Below, one piece after another: positions 49,947-59,401 of a DNA stretch of 64,000 nt (the stretch's first letter is position 1; every line of letters starts with the position of its first letter). This stretch comes from Lacimicrobium alkaliphilum (GTDB lineage: Bacteria > Pseudomonadota > Gammaproteobacteria > Enterobacterales > Alteromonadaceae), in the NCBI RefSeq assembly GCF_001466725.1, contig NZ_CP013650.1:2728001-2792000 (forward strand), read 5' to 3'. The translations under genes were made by a program, and so were the position numbers. The notes under the pieces were generated by a model, which did not search any database, was not told the origin of the DNA, and saw only the letters and a program-made list of their open reading frames with translations.

Positions 49947-51077
49947 CTAGTATCGTAATTCCGGTGGAATCGGCAGGTTTTTGGATACCGGCTTAGGCCG
50001 CTTGCCACGCCCTTTGCGCCAGTTCTTAAGCTGATACACATAGGCCAGCACCTGTGCCACTGCCATAAACAGCTTTTCCGGAATTTCATGCTCTGGCTCA
50101 GTGGTATAGAAAATCGCCCTGGCTAACATCGGCGATTCGACGATTGGTACTTCATGGGCATTAGCTATTTTACGAATATGCATGGCCAGCTCATCACTGC
50201 CTTTAGCCACCAGAATAGGCGCACGATTACCGTTCTGATCATATTTAAGCGCCACCGAGAAGTGTGTCGGGTTGGTCACCACCACATCGGCCTTGGGTAC
50301 TTCCTGCATCATACGCCGGGCCGCAGCCTGAAACTGCAACTTACGAATACGGCTTTTAACTTCCGGGTTACCTTCAGCATTCTTGCGCTCGTCCTTGACC
50401 TCCTGCTTGGTCATTTTCATTTCTTTATTGTGTTTGTAGCTTTGATAGGGCACATCAAATGCGGCGATAGGCAGCAATGAACAACAGATAATCAGGAAAG
50501 CCCACCCCAGCAGCTCCAGCGCATGCATGACATTTAACGGATACAGCTCCATATCCAGGTGCAGGGCTTCATCGGAGAAAAAAACCAGTGCCAGGTAGGT
50601 GCTGGCGGCGACGATAATAAACTTGGCCAGCGCCTTTAACAGTTCGACGATACCGTTGGGACCAAACATCCGCTTCAGGCCGCTGATGGGATTAAGTTTA
50701 CTGCCTTTGGGCGCAGCACCCTGCCAGGTAAAATTGTAGCCACCGAGCGCAATACTGCCGTAAATACCGGCCGCCGTCACAATCACCATATACAGGGCAA
50801 TAGGTCCGACAATCTCATTCAGCATATTACCCATCGCCTGAAACATATGGTTAGGGTCATAGGTTTCATCCCGCGAAAGCGAGAACATGCGCTCGGTCAT
50901 CCGGTACAACACAGAGGCAATACTCTTACCCAGTAAGATCAACGCGCCGGCACTGGCTATCAGCACCAGAGTGGTTGACAGCTCACGGGATCGGGCAATC
51001 TGGCCCTTTTTCTCGGCCTGCTGTTTCTTTTTCGCCGTGGGGTCTTCTGTTTTTTCCTGTGCGCTATCATCAGCCAT
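49947..51077 (-). CDS. flhB: flagellar export switch protein FlhB
   Basis: FlhB sits at the flagellar type III export gate and switches substrates from rod/hook to filament. I start at the ATG at 51077 (MADDSAQEKTEDPTAKKKQQ), giving 376 residues; the longer frame runs into fliR. It has four membrane segments and a cytoplasmic domain with the autocleavage motif NPTH (near 268). The stretch LVFFSDEALHLD and the C-terminal KGRGKRPKP tail are also visible. It is the last gene of the fliK-flhB block and overlaps no neighbour on its 3' side. Confidence 0.96.
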   Translation of the reverse strand: MADDSAQEKTEDPTAKKKQQAEKKGQIARSRELSTTLVLIASAGALILLGKSIASVLYRMTERMFSLSRDETYDPNHMFQAMGNMLNEIVGPIALYMVIVTAAGIYGSIALGGYNFTWQGAAPKGSKLNPISGLKRMFGPNGIVELLKALAKFIIVAASTYLALVFFSDEALHLDMELYPLNVMHALELLGWAFLIICCSLLPIAAFDVPYQSYKHNKEMKMTKQEVKDERKNAEGNPEVKSRIRKLQFQAAARRMMQEVPKADVVVTNPTHFSVALKYDQNGNRAPILVAKGSDELAMHIRKIANAHEVPIVESPMLARAIFYTTEPEHEIPEKLFMAVAQVLAYVYQLKNWRKGRGKRPKPVSKNLPIPPELRY

Positions 51078-51099
51078 CTTTACATACTCCGGCGATAAT

Positions 51100-51882
51100 C
51101 TAAGGAGGACAAATACGCAGTAACTGGCACATAAATAAGGTTGCCCGTTCCCACTGCATATCAAAGTGATGGGTAAAGTTATCCATGGTCAGCCAGATAA
51201 TAATCAGCCCGGCAATCTGGGCGATGGCAAAACCTATGGTAAAGACGTTCAATTGTGGTGCCGCCTTGGTCATCACCCCAAAGGCAAGATTGATAACCAG
51301 CAGAGAAACGATAGGTGCCAGAGACAGCGTCAATGCAGATATAAACATCCAGCCTCCCCAGTGCGCCAGGGCACGGAACTGTTCGGGCTGAAACCAGGCC
51401 TCCCCTATGGGAAATGCCTCAAAACTCATCACAATCATGCGGATCATGGTCAGATGGCCATCAAGAGCCCAGAATAACAGCGTCGCCAGAATAAGATAAA
51501 ACTGGCCCACGGCCGGTACATTGATGCCGTTGACCGGATCCACAATAGAGGCAAAACCCAGGCCTGTCTGCATCGCCACTATCTGGCCGGCGATTATAAA
51601 GGTGTTTAACACCATAGTAGAAATAAAGCCGATGGCCATGCCAATGATCAATTGTTGCAACACCAATACCCAGGTTCCCACTGACACCATTTCATCTACA
51701 GGCACGGGTGGAACCAAAGGCATAATTACCAGGGTCAGGAACAGGGTTAACAGTGCCCGCACCGGGGCGGGTACGCTCTTGGCACTGATCCCCACCATAG
51801 CAGCAAACAAACCGGCGATACGCATAAAAGGCAGTAACAAATCCGCGAGGTACTGAGTAATAGTGCCGGCCATAATCTCCAT
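51100..51882 (-). CDS. fliR: flagellar export gate protein FliR
   Basis: FliR forms part of the FliPQR export gate in the basal body. The 260-residue protein has six hydrophobic segments and family blocks such as LLPFMRIAGLFAAMVGIS near the start, FISTMVLNTFIIAGQIVAMQ and ALTLSLAPIVSLLVINLAFG. It lies 37 bp after fliQ. An extra ATG two codons upstream of MAGTITQYL may be the true start. Confidence 0.95.
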   Translation of the reverse strand: MEIMAGTITQYLADLLLPFMRIAGLFAAMVGISAKSVPAPVRALLTLFLTLVIMPLVPPVPVDEMVSVGTWVLVLQQLIIGMAIGFISTMVLNTFIIAGQIVAMQTGLGFASIVDPVNGINVPAVGQFYLILATLLFWALDGHLTMIRMIVMSFEAFPIGEAWFQPEQFRALAHWGGWMFISALTLSLAPIVSLLVINLAFGVMTKAAPQLNVFTIGFAIAQIAGLIIIWLTMDNFTHHFDMQWERATLFMCQLLRICPP

Positions 51883-51919
51883 CAGTGCCGCCCCTGCCCT
51901 GCTCCGGTATCAGCCATGG

Positions 51920-52189
51920 TTAACCCACAACCTCGGGGATACGATCTATTATAGTGAAGGTGAAGTCCATAATCTGACTGACCAGCCAGTGCCCGCCCCA
52001 ACTCAGGGCCAGCAGGGTAACAATCAGGCGTGGCAGAAAGTTGATAGTCTGCTCGTTAATGGAGGTGGCAGCCTGAAACACCGATACAATGAGTCCCACA
52101 AACAAACTAGGCAGAATAATGGCCGATACCAGTATAATCACCATCTGCAGGGCTTCTCTTAAGATTTCGACAAAGACTTCCGGTGACAT
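51920..52189 (-). CDS. fliQ: flagellar export gate protein FliQ
   Basis: An 89-residue protein with two membrane helices (MVIILVSAIILPSLFVGLIVSVFQAATSINEQT region, split by a short loop). The motif FQAATSINEQTINFLPRL is typical of FliQ. It is 3 bp from fliP and in the same order as in other bacteria. Confidence 0.95.
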   Translation of the reverse strand: MSPEVFVEILREALQMVIILVSAIILPSLFVGLIVSVFQAATSINEQTINFLPRLIVTLLALSWGGHWLVSQIMDFTFTIIDRIPEVVG

Positions 52190-52192
52190 CAG

Positions 52193-52948
52193 CTAGACTC
52201 CCATACCAAAACTGGAAGCCAGGGTACCGAAGATCAGGTTCCAGCCGTCTACCAGTACAAACAGCATCAGTTTAAAAGGCAGTGCCACGATCATTGGTGA
52301 AAGCATCATCATACCCATGGCCATCAGTACCGACGCCACCACCAGATCGATGATCAGAAAAGGCAGAAACAACATAAAGCCAATCTGAAACGCAGTTTTC
52401 AGTTCACTGGTAACAAAGGCCGGGATCAGCACATTCATGGGCACTTCCTCAGGACTCTGAAACTGCCCTTCATAGCCACCAATTTCCACAAAGGTCTCCA
52501 GATCCTTCACCCGGGTCTGCGACAGCATAAAGGCCCGCATGGGCTGCTTGGCAATCTCGTAGGCTTCTACTGAGGTGATACTCTCATCCAGATAGGGTTG
52601 CAGGGCGGTTTCATTAATCTGCTCGAACACCGGCGCCATAATAAACATGCTCAGAAACAACGACACACCAATCAGGATCTGATTTGAGGGGGATTGTTGC
52701 AGGCCAATAGCCTGACGCAATATCGACAACACCACGATTATCCGGGTAAAGGAGGTCATCATCATGATAAAAGCCGGGATCAGACTCAGTGCCGTCATGA
52801 TCGCCAGGGTCTGTAGCGTCATGGTGTAATCCTGACTGCCATCAGGATTGGTGGTCACTGTCAGCGCTTTGACACCGGGATCGGCCCAGGCAACATCAGG
52901 TAATATCAGTAACAGCAAGGCTGCAGCCAGCAACAGAAACTTATTCAT
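52193..52948 (-). CDS. fliP: flagellar export gate protein FliP
   Basis: The core of the export gate. I start at the ATG at 52948 ([20 protein letters not shown]), a signal peptide as in other FliP proteins; the longer frame enters fliO. It has about 251 residues, four membrane segments and motifs such as [40 protein letters not shown] and [17 protein letters not shown]. Its start overlaps the fliO 3' end by 8 nt. Confidence 0.95.
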   Translation of the reverse strand: MNKFLLLAAALLLLILPDVAWADPGVKALTVTTNPDGSQDYTMTLQTLAIMTALSLIPAFIMMMTSFTRIIVVLSILRQAIGLQQSPSNQILIGVSLFLSMFIMAPVFEQINETALQPYLDESITSVEAYEIAKQPMRAFMLSQTRVKDLETFVEIGGYEGQFQSPEEVPMNVLIPAFVTSELKTAFQIGFMLFLPFLIIDLVVASVLMAMGMMMLSPMIVALPFKLMLFVLVDGWNLIFGTLASSFGMGV

Positions 52949-53351
52949 CAGTTGCTCCCGGAGTCTTTTTATTACCCTGCATAAACTGGCTGAGTTTGTG
53001 CCTGAATTGCTCACCACCGGCCGCTGGCGTATCAAGAGGAGTATCCAGACGCGCCAGATGATTAATACTCTGGCTGGTCACACCGAGCAGAAACTGCTCT
53101 TTGCCCACTTCCACCACCATGATCCGTTCTTTGGTGCCAACGGACATGGAGCCGATAAGTTTGAACTGGGCACTGCCGCTGTGAGTGACATTAAACCGTC
53201 GCATCAGGTACCCCAGCATGAAAACCAGAGCGACTACCACTACTAATGACAGTAAAATTGACACATAGTCAGCGGGACTGCTTAACGGAATATTGTCGGC
53301 GAATGAGGGGGAAGTGAATCCGGCCAAGCTGCAAGACAGCAGCTTAGCCAT
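52941..53351 (-). CDS. fliO: flagellar protein FliO
   Basis: FliO helps assemble FliP. The 136-residue product has an N-terminal hydrophobic leader ending near SFADN, then one membrane helix ([22 protein letters not shown]) and a small cytoplasmic domain with [20 protein letters not shown], the most conserved FliO block. I use the ATG at 53351: the AGG before the fliN stop is its likely ribosome site. An upstream ATG at 53414 lies inside fliN. Confidence 0.9.
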   Translation of the reverse strand: MAKLLSCSLAGFTSPSFADNIPLSSPADYVSILLSLVVVVALVFMLGYLMRRFNVTHSGSAQFKLIGSMSVGTKERIMVVEVGKEQFLLGVTSQSINHLARLDTPLDTPAAGGEQFRHKLSQFMQGNKKTPGATDE

Positions 53352-53355
53352 TGAT

Positions 53356-53805
53356 TTACCTGAGCTTTTTAATCCTTTCGATTTGACTGATAACATCTGT
53401 GAGTCGAATACCAAATTTGTCGTTAACTACTACTACTTCTCCATGAGCAATCAACGTGCCATTTACCAACACATCCAGTGGTTCGCCGGCAACCCGGTCA
53501 AGTTCCACTACGGAGCCCTGGTTCAATTGCAACAGGTTTCGAATACTGATATTACTTCGTCCCACCTCCATAGAGATGGTGACCGGAATATCCAGAATGG
53601 TATCCAGTTTACGTTTCTCGTCACTACTGATTTCAGGTTTATCTTCTAATTCGTCCAGTTCTGCTACCTGAACCTCAGATCCCTTATCTTCTTCGGAGCC
53701 GGCTTTATCGCCGTCGTCACCTTCTTCGGACTCAGCCTGCTCCGCCATGGCAGCCGCCCAGTCATCCATCTCGTCATCTTTTTTGTCATCATCTTCGGTG
53801 CTCAT
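53356..53805 (-). CDS. fliN: flagellar motor switch protein FliN
   Basis: FliN forms the C-ring base and helps receive CheY-P. The 149-residue protein has a very acidic N-terminus (STEDDDKKDDEMDDWAAAMA) and a C-terminal SpoA domain (about 72-148) with LDIPVTISMEVGRSNISIRN and VNDKFGIRLTDVISQIERI. Its length is somewhat above E. coli (137) because of the acidic region. Confidence 0.96.
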   Translation of the reverse strand: MSTEDDDKKDDEMDDWAAAMAEQAESEEGDDGDKAGSEEDKGSEVQVAELDELEDKPEISSDEKRKLDTILDIPVTISMEVGRSNISIRNLLQLNQGSVVELDRVAGEPLDVLVNGTLIAHGEVVVVNDKFGIRLTDVISQIERIKKLR

Positions 53806-53855
53806 ACGCTACCTCATCTCTTTCAATAACAGCCCAGGCTAATCAGCCGGGGCAT

Positions 53856-54914
53856 TTACAAATCATCTTCCAGACTCGCCAACTCGGCGTCACTATCCAG
53901 ACGGCGACCATTTTTAGTCAGTAACTGCAATTCTGATTTAACCGATGTGGGTCGTGGGATCTTCTCGGTGATCTTCAGCGCCACATTATCCCTTGAACGG
54001 CCCATCTTGGTGCGGAATGTGGGCAGGTCTTCCACATACATCACCACATGTTCGGGCATTTCTATGGGGATAATATCGCCCTCTTTTAGTTCCATGATTT
54101 GCTGCAGGGTCAGGTCAACATCCAGTAAACTGGCAGACACTTCCACCTGTACGTCCATAATTTCGTCCCGCAGCGCCTTGCTCCAGCGCAGATCCGTGTC
54201 TTCCTTATCACTTTGAACACCGGCATCCAGTAACTCCCTGATGGGCTCGAGCATCGAATATGGCAACGCCACATGGAAGTCGCCTCCGCCGCCATCAAGC
54301 TCAATATGAAATGAACTGATGACGATCACTTCTGTAGGGCTGATAATATTTGCCATGGCCGGATTCACTTCTGAGTCCAGGTATTCAAAAGACACATCCA
54401 TCACCGGTGACCAGGCTTCTTTGTAATCTTCAAACACCAGTTTCAGCAGCATCTGAATGATCCGCCGCTCTGTGGGCGTGAATTCGCGACCTTCAATCTT
54501 GGCGTGATAGCGGCCATCCCCACCGAAAAAATTATCCACCAGAATAAACACCAATCTGGCTTCCATGGTGATGAGTCCGGTCCCTTTGAGGGGACGAAAG
54601 CGCACCATATTCAGGCTGGTCGGCACAAACAGGGTGTGCACATATTCACCGAATTTGATCATCTGGATGCCATTGATCGACACCTCGGCACTGCGACGCA
54701 TCATATTAAACAGGCTGACCCGCATATGACGGGCAAAACGCTCATTAACGATCTCAAGGGTCGGCATACGACCGCGAACAATACGATCCTGAGAGGAAAA
54801 GTCGTATTCAAGTGCCGAGCCACTGGACTCTGACGACTCGACATCTTCCTCTTCTACATCATCGACACCATGTAAAAGGGCATCAATTTCGTCTTGTGAT
54901 AATAGATCGCTCAC
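53856..54914 (-). CDS. fliM: flagellar motor switch protein FliM
   Basis: FliM is the C-ring middle subunit and binds CheY-P through its N-terminal peptide, here LLSQDEIDALLHG. The 352-residue protein has the central CheC-like domain (LEIVNERFARHMRVSLFNMM and LRFVLVDNFFGGDGR-like VFILVDNFFGGDGRY) and a C-terminal SpoA domain near 260-330. It starts with GTG, with AGGAA upstream; no ATG is in the right frame. It is 9 bp after fliL. Confidence 0.96.
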   Translation of the reverse strand: MSDLLSQDEIDALLHGVDDVEEEDVESSESSGSALEYDFSSQDRIVRGRMPTLEIVNERFARHMRVSLFNMMRRSAEVSINGIQMIKFGEYVHTLFVPTSLNMVRFRPLKGTGLITMEARLVFILVDNFFGGDGRYHAKIEGREFTPTERRIIQMLLKLVFEDYKEAWSPVMDVSFEYLDSEVNPAMANIISPTEVIVISSFHIELDGGGGDFHVALPYSMLEPIRELLDAGVQSDKEDTDLRWSKALRDEIMDVQVEVSASLLDVDLTLQQIMELKEGDIIPIEMPEHVVMYVEDLPTFRTKMGRSRDNVALKITEKIPRPTSVKSELQLLTKNGRRLDSDAELASLEDDL

Positions 54915-54923
54915 ATTAGTTTC

Positions 54924-55451
54924 CTATTGCATGACAAAGCCGGTAAACAGCACCTGCGACACCACTTCCCGGTCGGTAATTTCTTTCATTGCCGCTTTGA
55001 CTTCTTTGACAGCCTGCTCCCTTATCGCCACCTTACCGGCCTCGGTGACCAGATCATCGGCATTGGCTGAACTGAAGACTTTGAGTAACGTGCCCTCAAT
55101 TCGGGGGATATGCATCTTGGCCGTTTCTTCGTTATCGGAGCCGCGCACCAATAACTGAACCTTAATCTCGACAATACGATCCCTTTCTGAACCCGGCACA
55201 TTAAACACAAAAGGCCTGGGCATTGCCACATACAGAGCGGTTCCGGCCTGCGATGGCGCAGCGGCGGAAGCAGTATCACCAGATGGGGCAGAAGTGCTGC
55301 TCATCGGCTGTTCAGCAACGGCCTCATCATTGCTACCCATAAACAACCAGGCTGCGACGCCTCCGGCAACCAACACCAAAGCGATCACGGCTATCAGTAT
55401 CAGCTTTTTCTTTTTACCGCCGTCTTCCAGTTCCAGTTCTTTTTCAGCCAT
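54924..55451 (-). CDS. fliL: flagellar basal-body-associated protein FliL
   Basis: FliL associates with the stator and basal body. The 175-residue protein has one membrane helix near residue 16-37 (LILIAVIALVLVAGGVAAWLF), a Ser/Ala-rich linker and a periplasmic domain with PRPFVFNVPGSERDRIVEIK and VLFTGFVMQ at the end. GGAAG precedes the ATG. It is 71 bp after fliK. Confidence 0.94.
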   Translation of the reverse strand: MAEKELELEDGGKKKKLILIAVIALVLVAGGVAAWLFMGSNDEAVAEQPMSSTSAPSGDTASAAAPSQAGTALYVAMPRPFVFNVPGSERDRIVEIKVQLLVRGSDNEETAKMHIPRIEGTLLKVFSSANADDLVTEAGKVAIREQAVKEVKAAMKEITDREVVSQVLFTGFVMQ

Positions 55452-55521
55452 AATCTTCCCGCTAGAATCACATCACTACTTCATTATCCGCAACGGACAC
55501 CCTGTAAGGCAAACTTCTTTT

Positions 55522-57426
55522 TTACACAAAGTAGTCAATACCGCCCAATGCACCATTAGCCAGCCTGATCTCCTGGCCCTGAACGGATTGTTGTTCGATT
55601 AACTCTTCGTCTGCTTCAGCACTGGCCATTTGGCTCTGTCCCCCAGTATCACCGCTGCTACCGTCTTTTTTCTGCTGTTCAACAGAAGACTGCCCCAGTT
55701 CAATACCTCGCTCAGCCAGCATTTCCCTGAGTCTTGGCACCGCCTGGTCAAGCATGTCTCTGGCCTGCTGAGATTGCACCACAAAGTTAACGCTGGCCTG
55801 CTCACCGTTCATACTGATACGGATTTGCATACTACCGAGATCGGGCGGATCGAGGCGAATATCCGCACTCATATTGCCCTGATTCACCAACATTCTGACC
55901 CGCTCAGCTAACTGACCGGCGGCTTCTGGCCGGGCTATATTTACCGCCCGTTCCATAACAATATTCGGAGCCGCTTTAGTCGTCTCAGAAGCGACCTGAG
56001 CTTCCTGTCCACCCAATCGTTCTGCGGCGGCAGATACGGCAAATGCCGGGTTGATTTCGCTACGCACTGCAGGTGAAACCACAGACAGGCTTTCACCAAA
56101 TTGTTTCACTGCCTGCAACACACTTTGTTGTTGACCTTGCTGAAGTTCGCTTTCGCCAGCCCATGCCCGGCTTACCAGGCTCTGTAAATCCAGCCCCGGT
56201 TCACGACCTTGCGAGCGCTGCTGTTTGAACTCCTCAATACCGGCTTTGAGATTATCGATAAAGCTGTTAATCACAACAGGATCGCTGTCTTTAAGCGGCA
56301 ATCGCTCGGCCAGATTCTGTAACGCCTTATCCAAAGCTGGTTCGGGTAAGCGGGCCAGTTGTTGCAGAGGATTTGTCTCTTTGCCGTCTTTCGTGGCTGT
56401 GGCTGATTTCAGCTTGTCGTTGTCACTCAACTCAGAGACAGCAGGTGCCATCGCCTGTCTGGCTTCATCACTGCCTTCTCTGAGTAATGCCATCATATCC
56501 TTGCTCTGCCCGGCGTTTTTATCCTGACGCTGCTGATAATCCAGCAGACGCTCATTGCTCAACTCAGAAACCGCAGAGATTTTATGCTGCGCCGGGTCCC
56601 CGGCTGATTTCAGACCCAGTGCGTGATTTTGCGCAACCGGGGCATCATCATCTATTGGTCCTTTTTCATCGGTCAACAACAGCGCCAGCACCTGTTCTAA
56701 TGCCAATTCCTGCCGGCCTTTCTCAGGGTTATCCATATTTCCCTGCAACAAGGCTTTCAGCTCCGCCAGCTTTCCGGCTTCCTCAGCCTGCTGCAATACT
56801 TTCTCTGCGTCCAGACCAAGCTGTTCCAGTAAGGCTTTGTGCTTATCACTTAATTCAGCGCCAGAACCTTCAGCATTCTCATCTGCTTGTGCCGTCTGAG
56901 CCTTATTCACCAGCTTGTGCACCAGTGCCAGCCATTCCTCAGCCTGTTTATCTTCAGCGGCGTCATTCTCTGTAATCGCTTTAATATCGTCACTACTATC
57001 GGCAACGTCTGCAGTCTTATCAGAATCCTTTTTCACCTGCTGCTGAGGCTGATCGTTCTTGTTCTGAACGGATTCCTGACTGTCGTGGTCAACAGCTTCT
57101 TTACTGGATTTCTTTGCCTGTACTGAGGGCTCTTCCGGTTCTTTGCGGACCGGTTTGTCTGCAGCAGGCTCTCTCTTGTTTTCCATGGAGGGCTTTTCAT
57201 CAACCGCTCTGGTGGACGAATTGTCGACTCGTTTATTGTCAGCATCCGGGCGACGTTGCGCTGCCTGCCGCTCATTCTGGCTGCGCGACTCATGAGCGTC
57301 CCGCTGCTGGTGTTGCTCCAGGTGACGGGAGAACCCTTCCTGTTGCCGTGGCGGCATACCAATCTTACCTGTCTCAACAGAGCTGGCGGCAATTTCAGGA
57401 CGGACTACGGCAATATGTTGCATCAT
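55522..57426 (-). CDS. fliK: flagellar hook-length control protein FliK
   Basis: FliK is a secreted ruler that sets hook length and triggers the FlhB switch. The 634-residue protein has a long charged, Gln/Lys-rich low-complexity N-terminal region and a C-terminal Flg_hook domain (about 510-600) with IRLDPPDLGSMQIRISMNGE and VNFVVQSQQARDMLDQAVPR. This combination is diagnostic. Two adjacent ATGs could start it. It has a sigma-54 promoter about 160 bp upstream and heads fliKLMNOPQR-flhB. Confidence 0.94.
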   Translation of the reverse strand: MMQHIAVVRPEIAASSVETGKIGMPPRQQEGFSRHLEQHQQRDAHESRSQNERQAAQRRPDADNKRVDNSSTRAVDEKPSMENKREPAADKPVRKEPEEPSVQAKKSSKEAVDHDSQESVQNKNDQPQQQVKKDSDKTADVADSSDDIKAITENDAAEDKQAEEWLALVHKLVNKAQTAQADENAEGSGAELSDKHKALLEQLGLDAEKVLQQAEEAGKLAELKALLQGNMDNPEKGRQELALEQVLALLLTDEKGPIDDDAPVAQNHALGLKSAGDPAQHKISAVSELSNERLLDYQQRQDKNAGQSKDMMALLREGSDEARQAMAPAVSELSDNDKLKSATATKDGKETNPLQQLARLPEPALDKALQNLAERLPLKDSDPVVINSFIDNLKAGIEEFKQQRSQGREPGLDLQSLVSRAWAGESELQQGQQQSVLQAVKQFGESLSVVSPAVRSEINPAFAVSAAAERLGGQEAQVASETTKAAPNIVMERAVNIARPEAAGQLAERVRMLVNQGNMSADIRLDPPDLGSMQIRISMNGEQASVNFVVQSQQARDMLDQAVPRLREMLAERGIELGQSSVEQQKKDGSSGDTGGQSQMASAEADEELIEQQSVQGQEIRLANGALGGIDYFV

Positions 57427-57620
57427 GGGCCTATTCGCTTATCAGTAATTGTTCTGTGATTCACTCAGCTTCGGCGTCCTAAAAGGCTTTGGATCGCGCC
57501 TGGCTGCAAGCAAATCCCGGATTCCACCGCACCCGAAAAGGTGTTCTTATGAAACCTTATAGCGTGCTTAGTAAAGAGTGTTTTGCAAATAGTGTTCCAC
57601 AGTCTTGAGATTGGCAGTGA
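57427..57620. other. gap between fliJ and fliK
   Basis: This 194-bp gap splits the flagellar cluster. It contains the sigma-54 promoter at 57584-57599; the plus-strand frames in it are shadows. Confidence 0.7.
57584..57599 (-). promoter_or_regulatory. sigma-54 promoter of the fliK block
   Basis: The minus strand reads TGGAACACTATTTGCA, with TGG at -24 and TTTGCA at -12, exactly spaced. It lies about 160 bp upstream of the fliK ATG. Confidence 0.75.
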
Positions 57621-58067
57621 TTATAGATTGGAGGCTTTGCGGACAAAGCGCTGGGTGGCGATTTCATCAAGCATGGCCTGTTCCAGCCTGTCTTCACGCT
57701 GGGTTTGCTGAAGACGTTTTTTATCAATCAGCATTTCAACCGCTTTTCTTTTTTGTTGCTGTTTCAGCCACAGGGCTTTGCGCTGCTCGGCGGCAGCTCT
57801 GGCCTGAGCCAACACCCGGCTTTGCTGAATACAGGCACTGTCGAGTTTATCGATAAAGGCCTGGTGCTGGCCAAAGGACATGGCACCGAGGCCCTTGTTT
57901 GCACGGTGTTGCAACTGACGTAAATAATCCAGCCGATAGCTCTGCAGGCCGGTCAGCTTACGCTGATTCTCCTGTACATTTTTCTGCGCCAGATAGAAAT
58001 CCTGAGCCAGCTTGTCTTCTTTGCGCTGTTCCCATTGTGCCACCTGCTCCAGTTGTTTAGTTGACAT
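57621..58067 (-). CDS. fliJ: flagellar export chaperone FliJ
   Basis: FliJ is the stalk of the export ATPase. The product, about 148 residues, is almost wholly coiled coil with QWEQRKEDKLAQDFYLAQKN and RQLQHRANKGLGAMSFGQHQ as recognisable parts. I use the ATG at 58067 rather than a GTG one codon earlier. It overlaps the fliI stop by 11 nt. Confidence 0.92.
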   Translation of the reverse strand: MSTKQLEQVAQWEQRKEDKLAQDFYLAQKNVQENQRKLTGLQSYRLDYLRQLQHRANKGLGAMSFGQHQAFIDKLDSACIQQSRVLAQARAAAEQRKALWLKQQQKRKAVEMLIDKKRLQQTQREDRLEQAMLDEIATQRFVRKASNL

Positions 58068-59394
58068 CACCTAACCCCTTCGCCAGTTGGCTCATATGCT
58101 CCAGACTTTCATCATAGGGCAACACTTCTTTCATGCCCTGTTGCAGAAATTTATTGATCACCGGTTCCGCCTTGATCGCCAGATCAATTCTGGGGTCGTT
58201 ACCCTGGGTATAGGCCCCTATGCTGATCAGATCACGATTTTGCTGATAGGTAGAGTATACCTGGCGAATACGCCTTGCGGCCGCTTCATGCTCAGCACTC
58301 ACCACCATTGGCATGACCCGGCTGATAGAGGCCTCAACATCCACCGCCGGATAATGGCCACTGTCTGCCAGTCGCCGCGACAATACAACGTGACCATCGA
58401 GAATGGCCCTGGCGGAATCGGCAACCGGATCCTGCAGATCGTCACCCTCGGTAAGCACGGTAAAAAACGCGGTGATGGCACCTTGGCTGCCACTGCCATT
58501 ACCTGCACGTTCTACCAATGCCGGTAAGCGGGCAAATACCGAAGGCGGATAACCTTTGGTCGCCGGCGGCTCGCCCACAGCCAGAGCGATCTCCCGCTGT
58601 GCCATGGCATAACGGGTCAATGAGTCCACCAGCAGCAGCACGTTCATGCCCTGATCACGAAAATACTCGGCAATGGCAATGGCCGTTTCACAGCCTTTGA
58701 GGCGCATCAGTGGTGAAGTATCAGCGGGAGCGGCCACCACCACAGATTTCTGCCGCTCTTCTTCACCAAGAATATCCTGAATAAATTCTTTGACCTCGCG
58801 TCCCCGCTCGCCCACAAGACCCACCACCACCACATCGGCTGAGGTGCCCCGGGTCATCATACCCAGCAACACACTTTTACCCACACCGGAGCCGGCAAAC
58901 AGCCCCATTCGCTGACCCACACCTACAGTGATCAGTGAATTAATGGCTCTGACACCCACATCCAGTGCCTGTTTGATAGGACGGCGCAATAAAGGATTGA
59001 TAGGGGGACGAGAGAGCGGAATACGTTTTTCCGGCACAATGGCGCCCAGTCCGTCGAGGGGATTGCCATTACCATCCACCACCCGGCCGAGTAGCTCCAT
59101 ACCTACCGGGATACCCGGTTCGCGATCCAGCGGCTGTACCCTTGAACCCGGCACAATACCCCTGACGGCTTCTGTGGGCATCAGATAGGTGACGGATTCG
59201 GCAAAACCCACTACTTCGGCTTCGATTTCACCATCCACCGTTTGCACCAGACATTGGCTGCCGACGGGCATCTGGCATCCCACGGCTTCAAGTGTCAGTC
59301 CGATGCCGCGCACCAGCTTACCGGCGGCGACGGTCGGCGCCTGCGGCACCTGATGCTGATATTTGCGGATTCTGTCAAGCAACGATACAGCCAT
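58057..59394 (-). CDS. fliI: flagellum-specific ATPase FliI
   Basis: FliI is the hexameric export ATPase, related to the F1 beta subunit. The 445-residue protein has Walker A GLFAGSGVGKSVLLG near 170, Walker B MNVLLLVDSLTRYAMAQRE near 250 and the FliI-type N-terminal domain. It also has GEPPATKGYPPSVFARLPAL, specific to type III ATPases. It is 7 bp after fliH and overlaps fliJ. Confidence 0.97.
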   Translation of the reverse strand: MAVSLLDRIRKYQHQVPQAPTVAAGKLVRGIGLTLEAVGCQMPVGSQCLVQTVDGEIEAEVVGFAESVTYLMPTEAVRGIVPGSRVQPLDREPGIPVGMELLGRVVDGNGNPLDGLGAIVPEKRIPLSRPPINPLLRRPIKQALDVGVRAINSLITVGVGQRMGLFAGSGVGKSVLLGMMTRGTSADVVVVGLVGERGREVKEFIQDILGEEERQKSVVVAAPADTSPLMRLKGCETAIAIAEYFRDQGMNVLLLVDSLTRYAMAQREIALAVGEPPATKGYPPSVFARLPALVERAGNGSGSQGAITAFFTVLTEGDDLQDPVADSARAILDGHVVLSRRLADSGHYPAVDVEASISRVMPMVVSAEHEAAARRIRQVYSTYQQNRDLISIGAYTQGNDPRIDLAIKAEPVINKFLQQGMKEVLPYDESLEHMSQLAKGLGDVN

Positions 59395-59401
59395 TTAGCC
59401 T

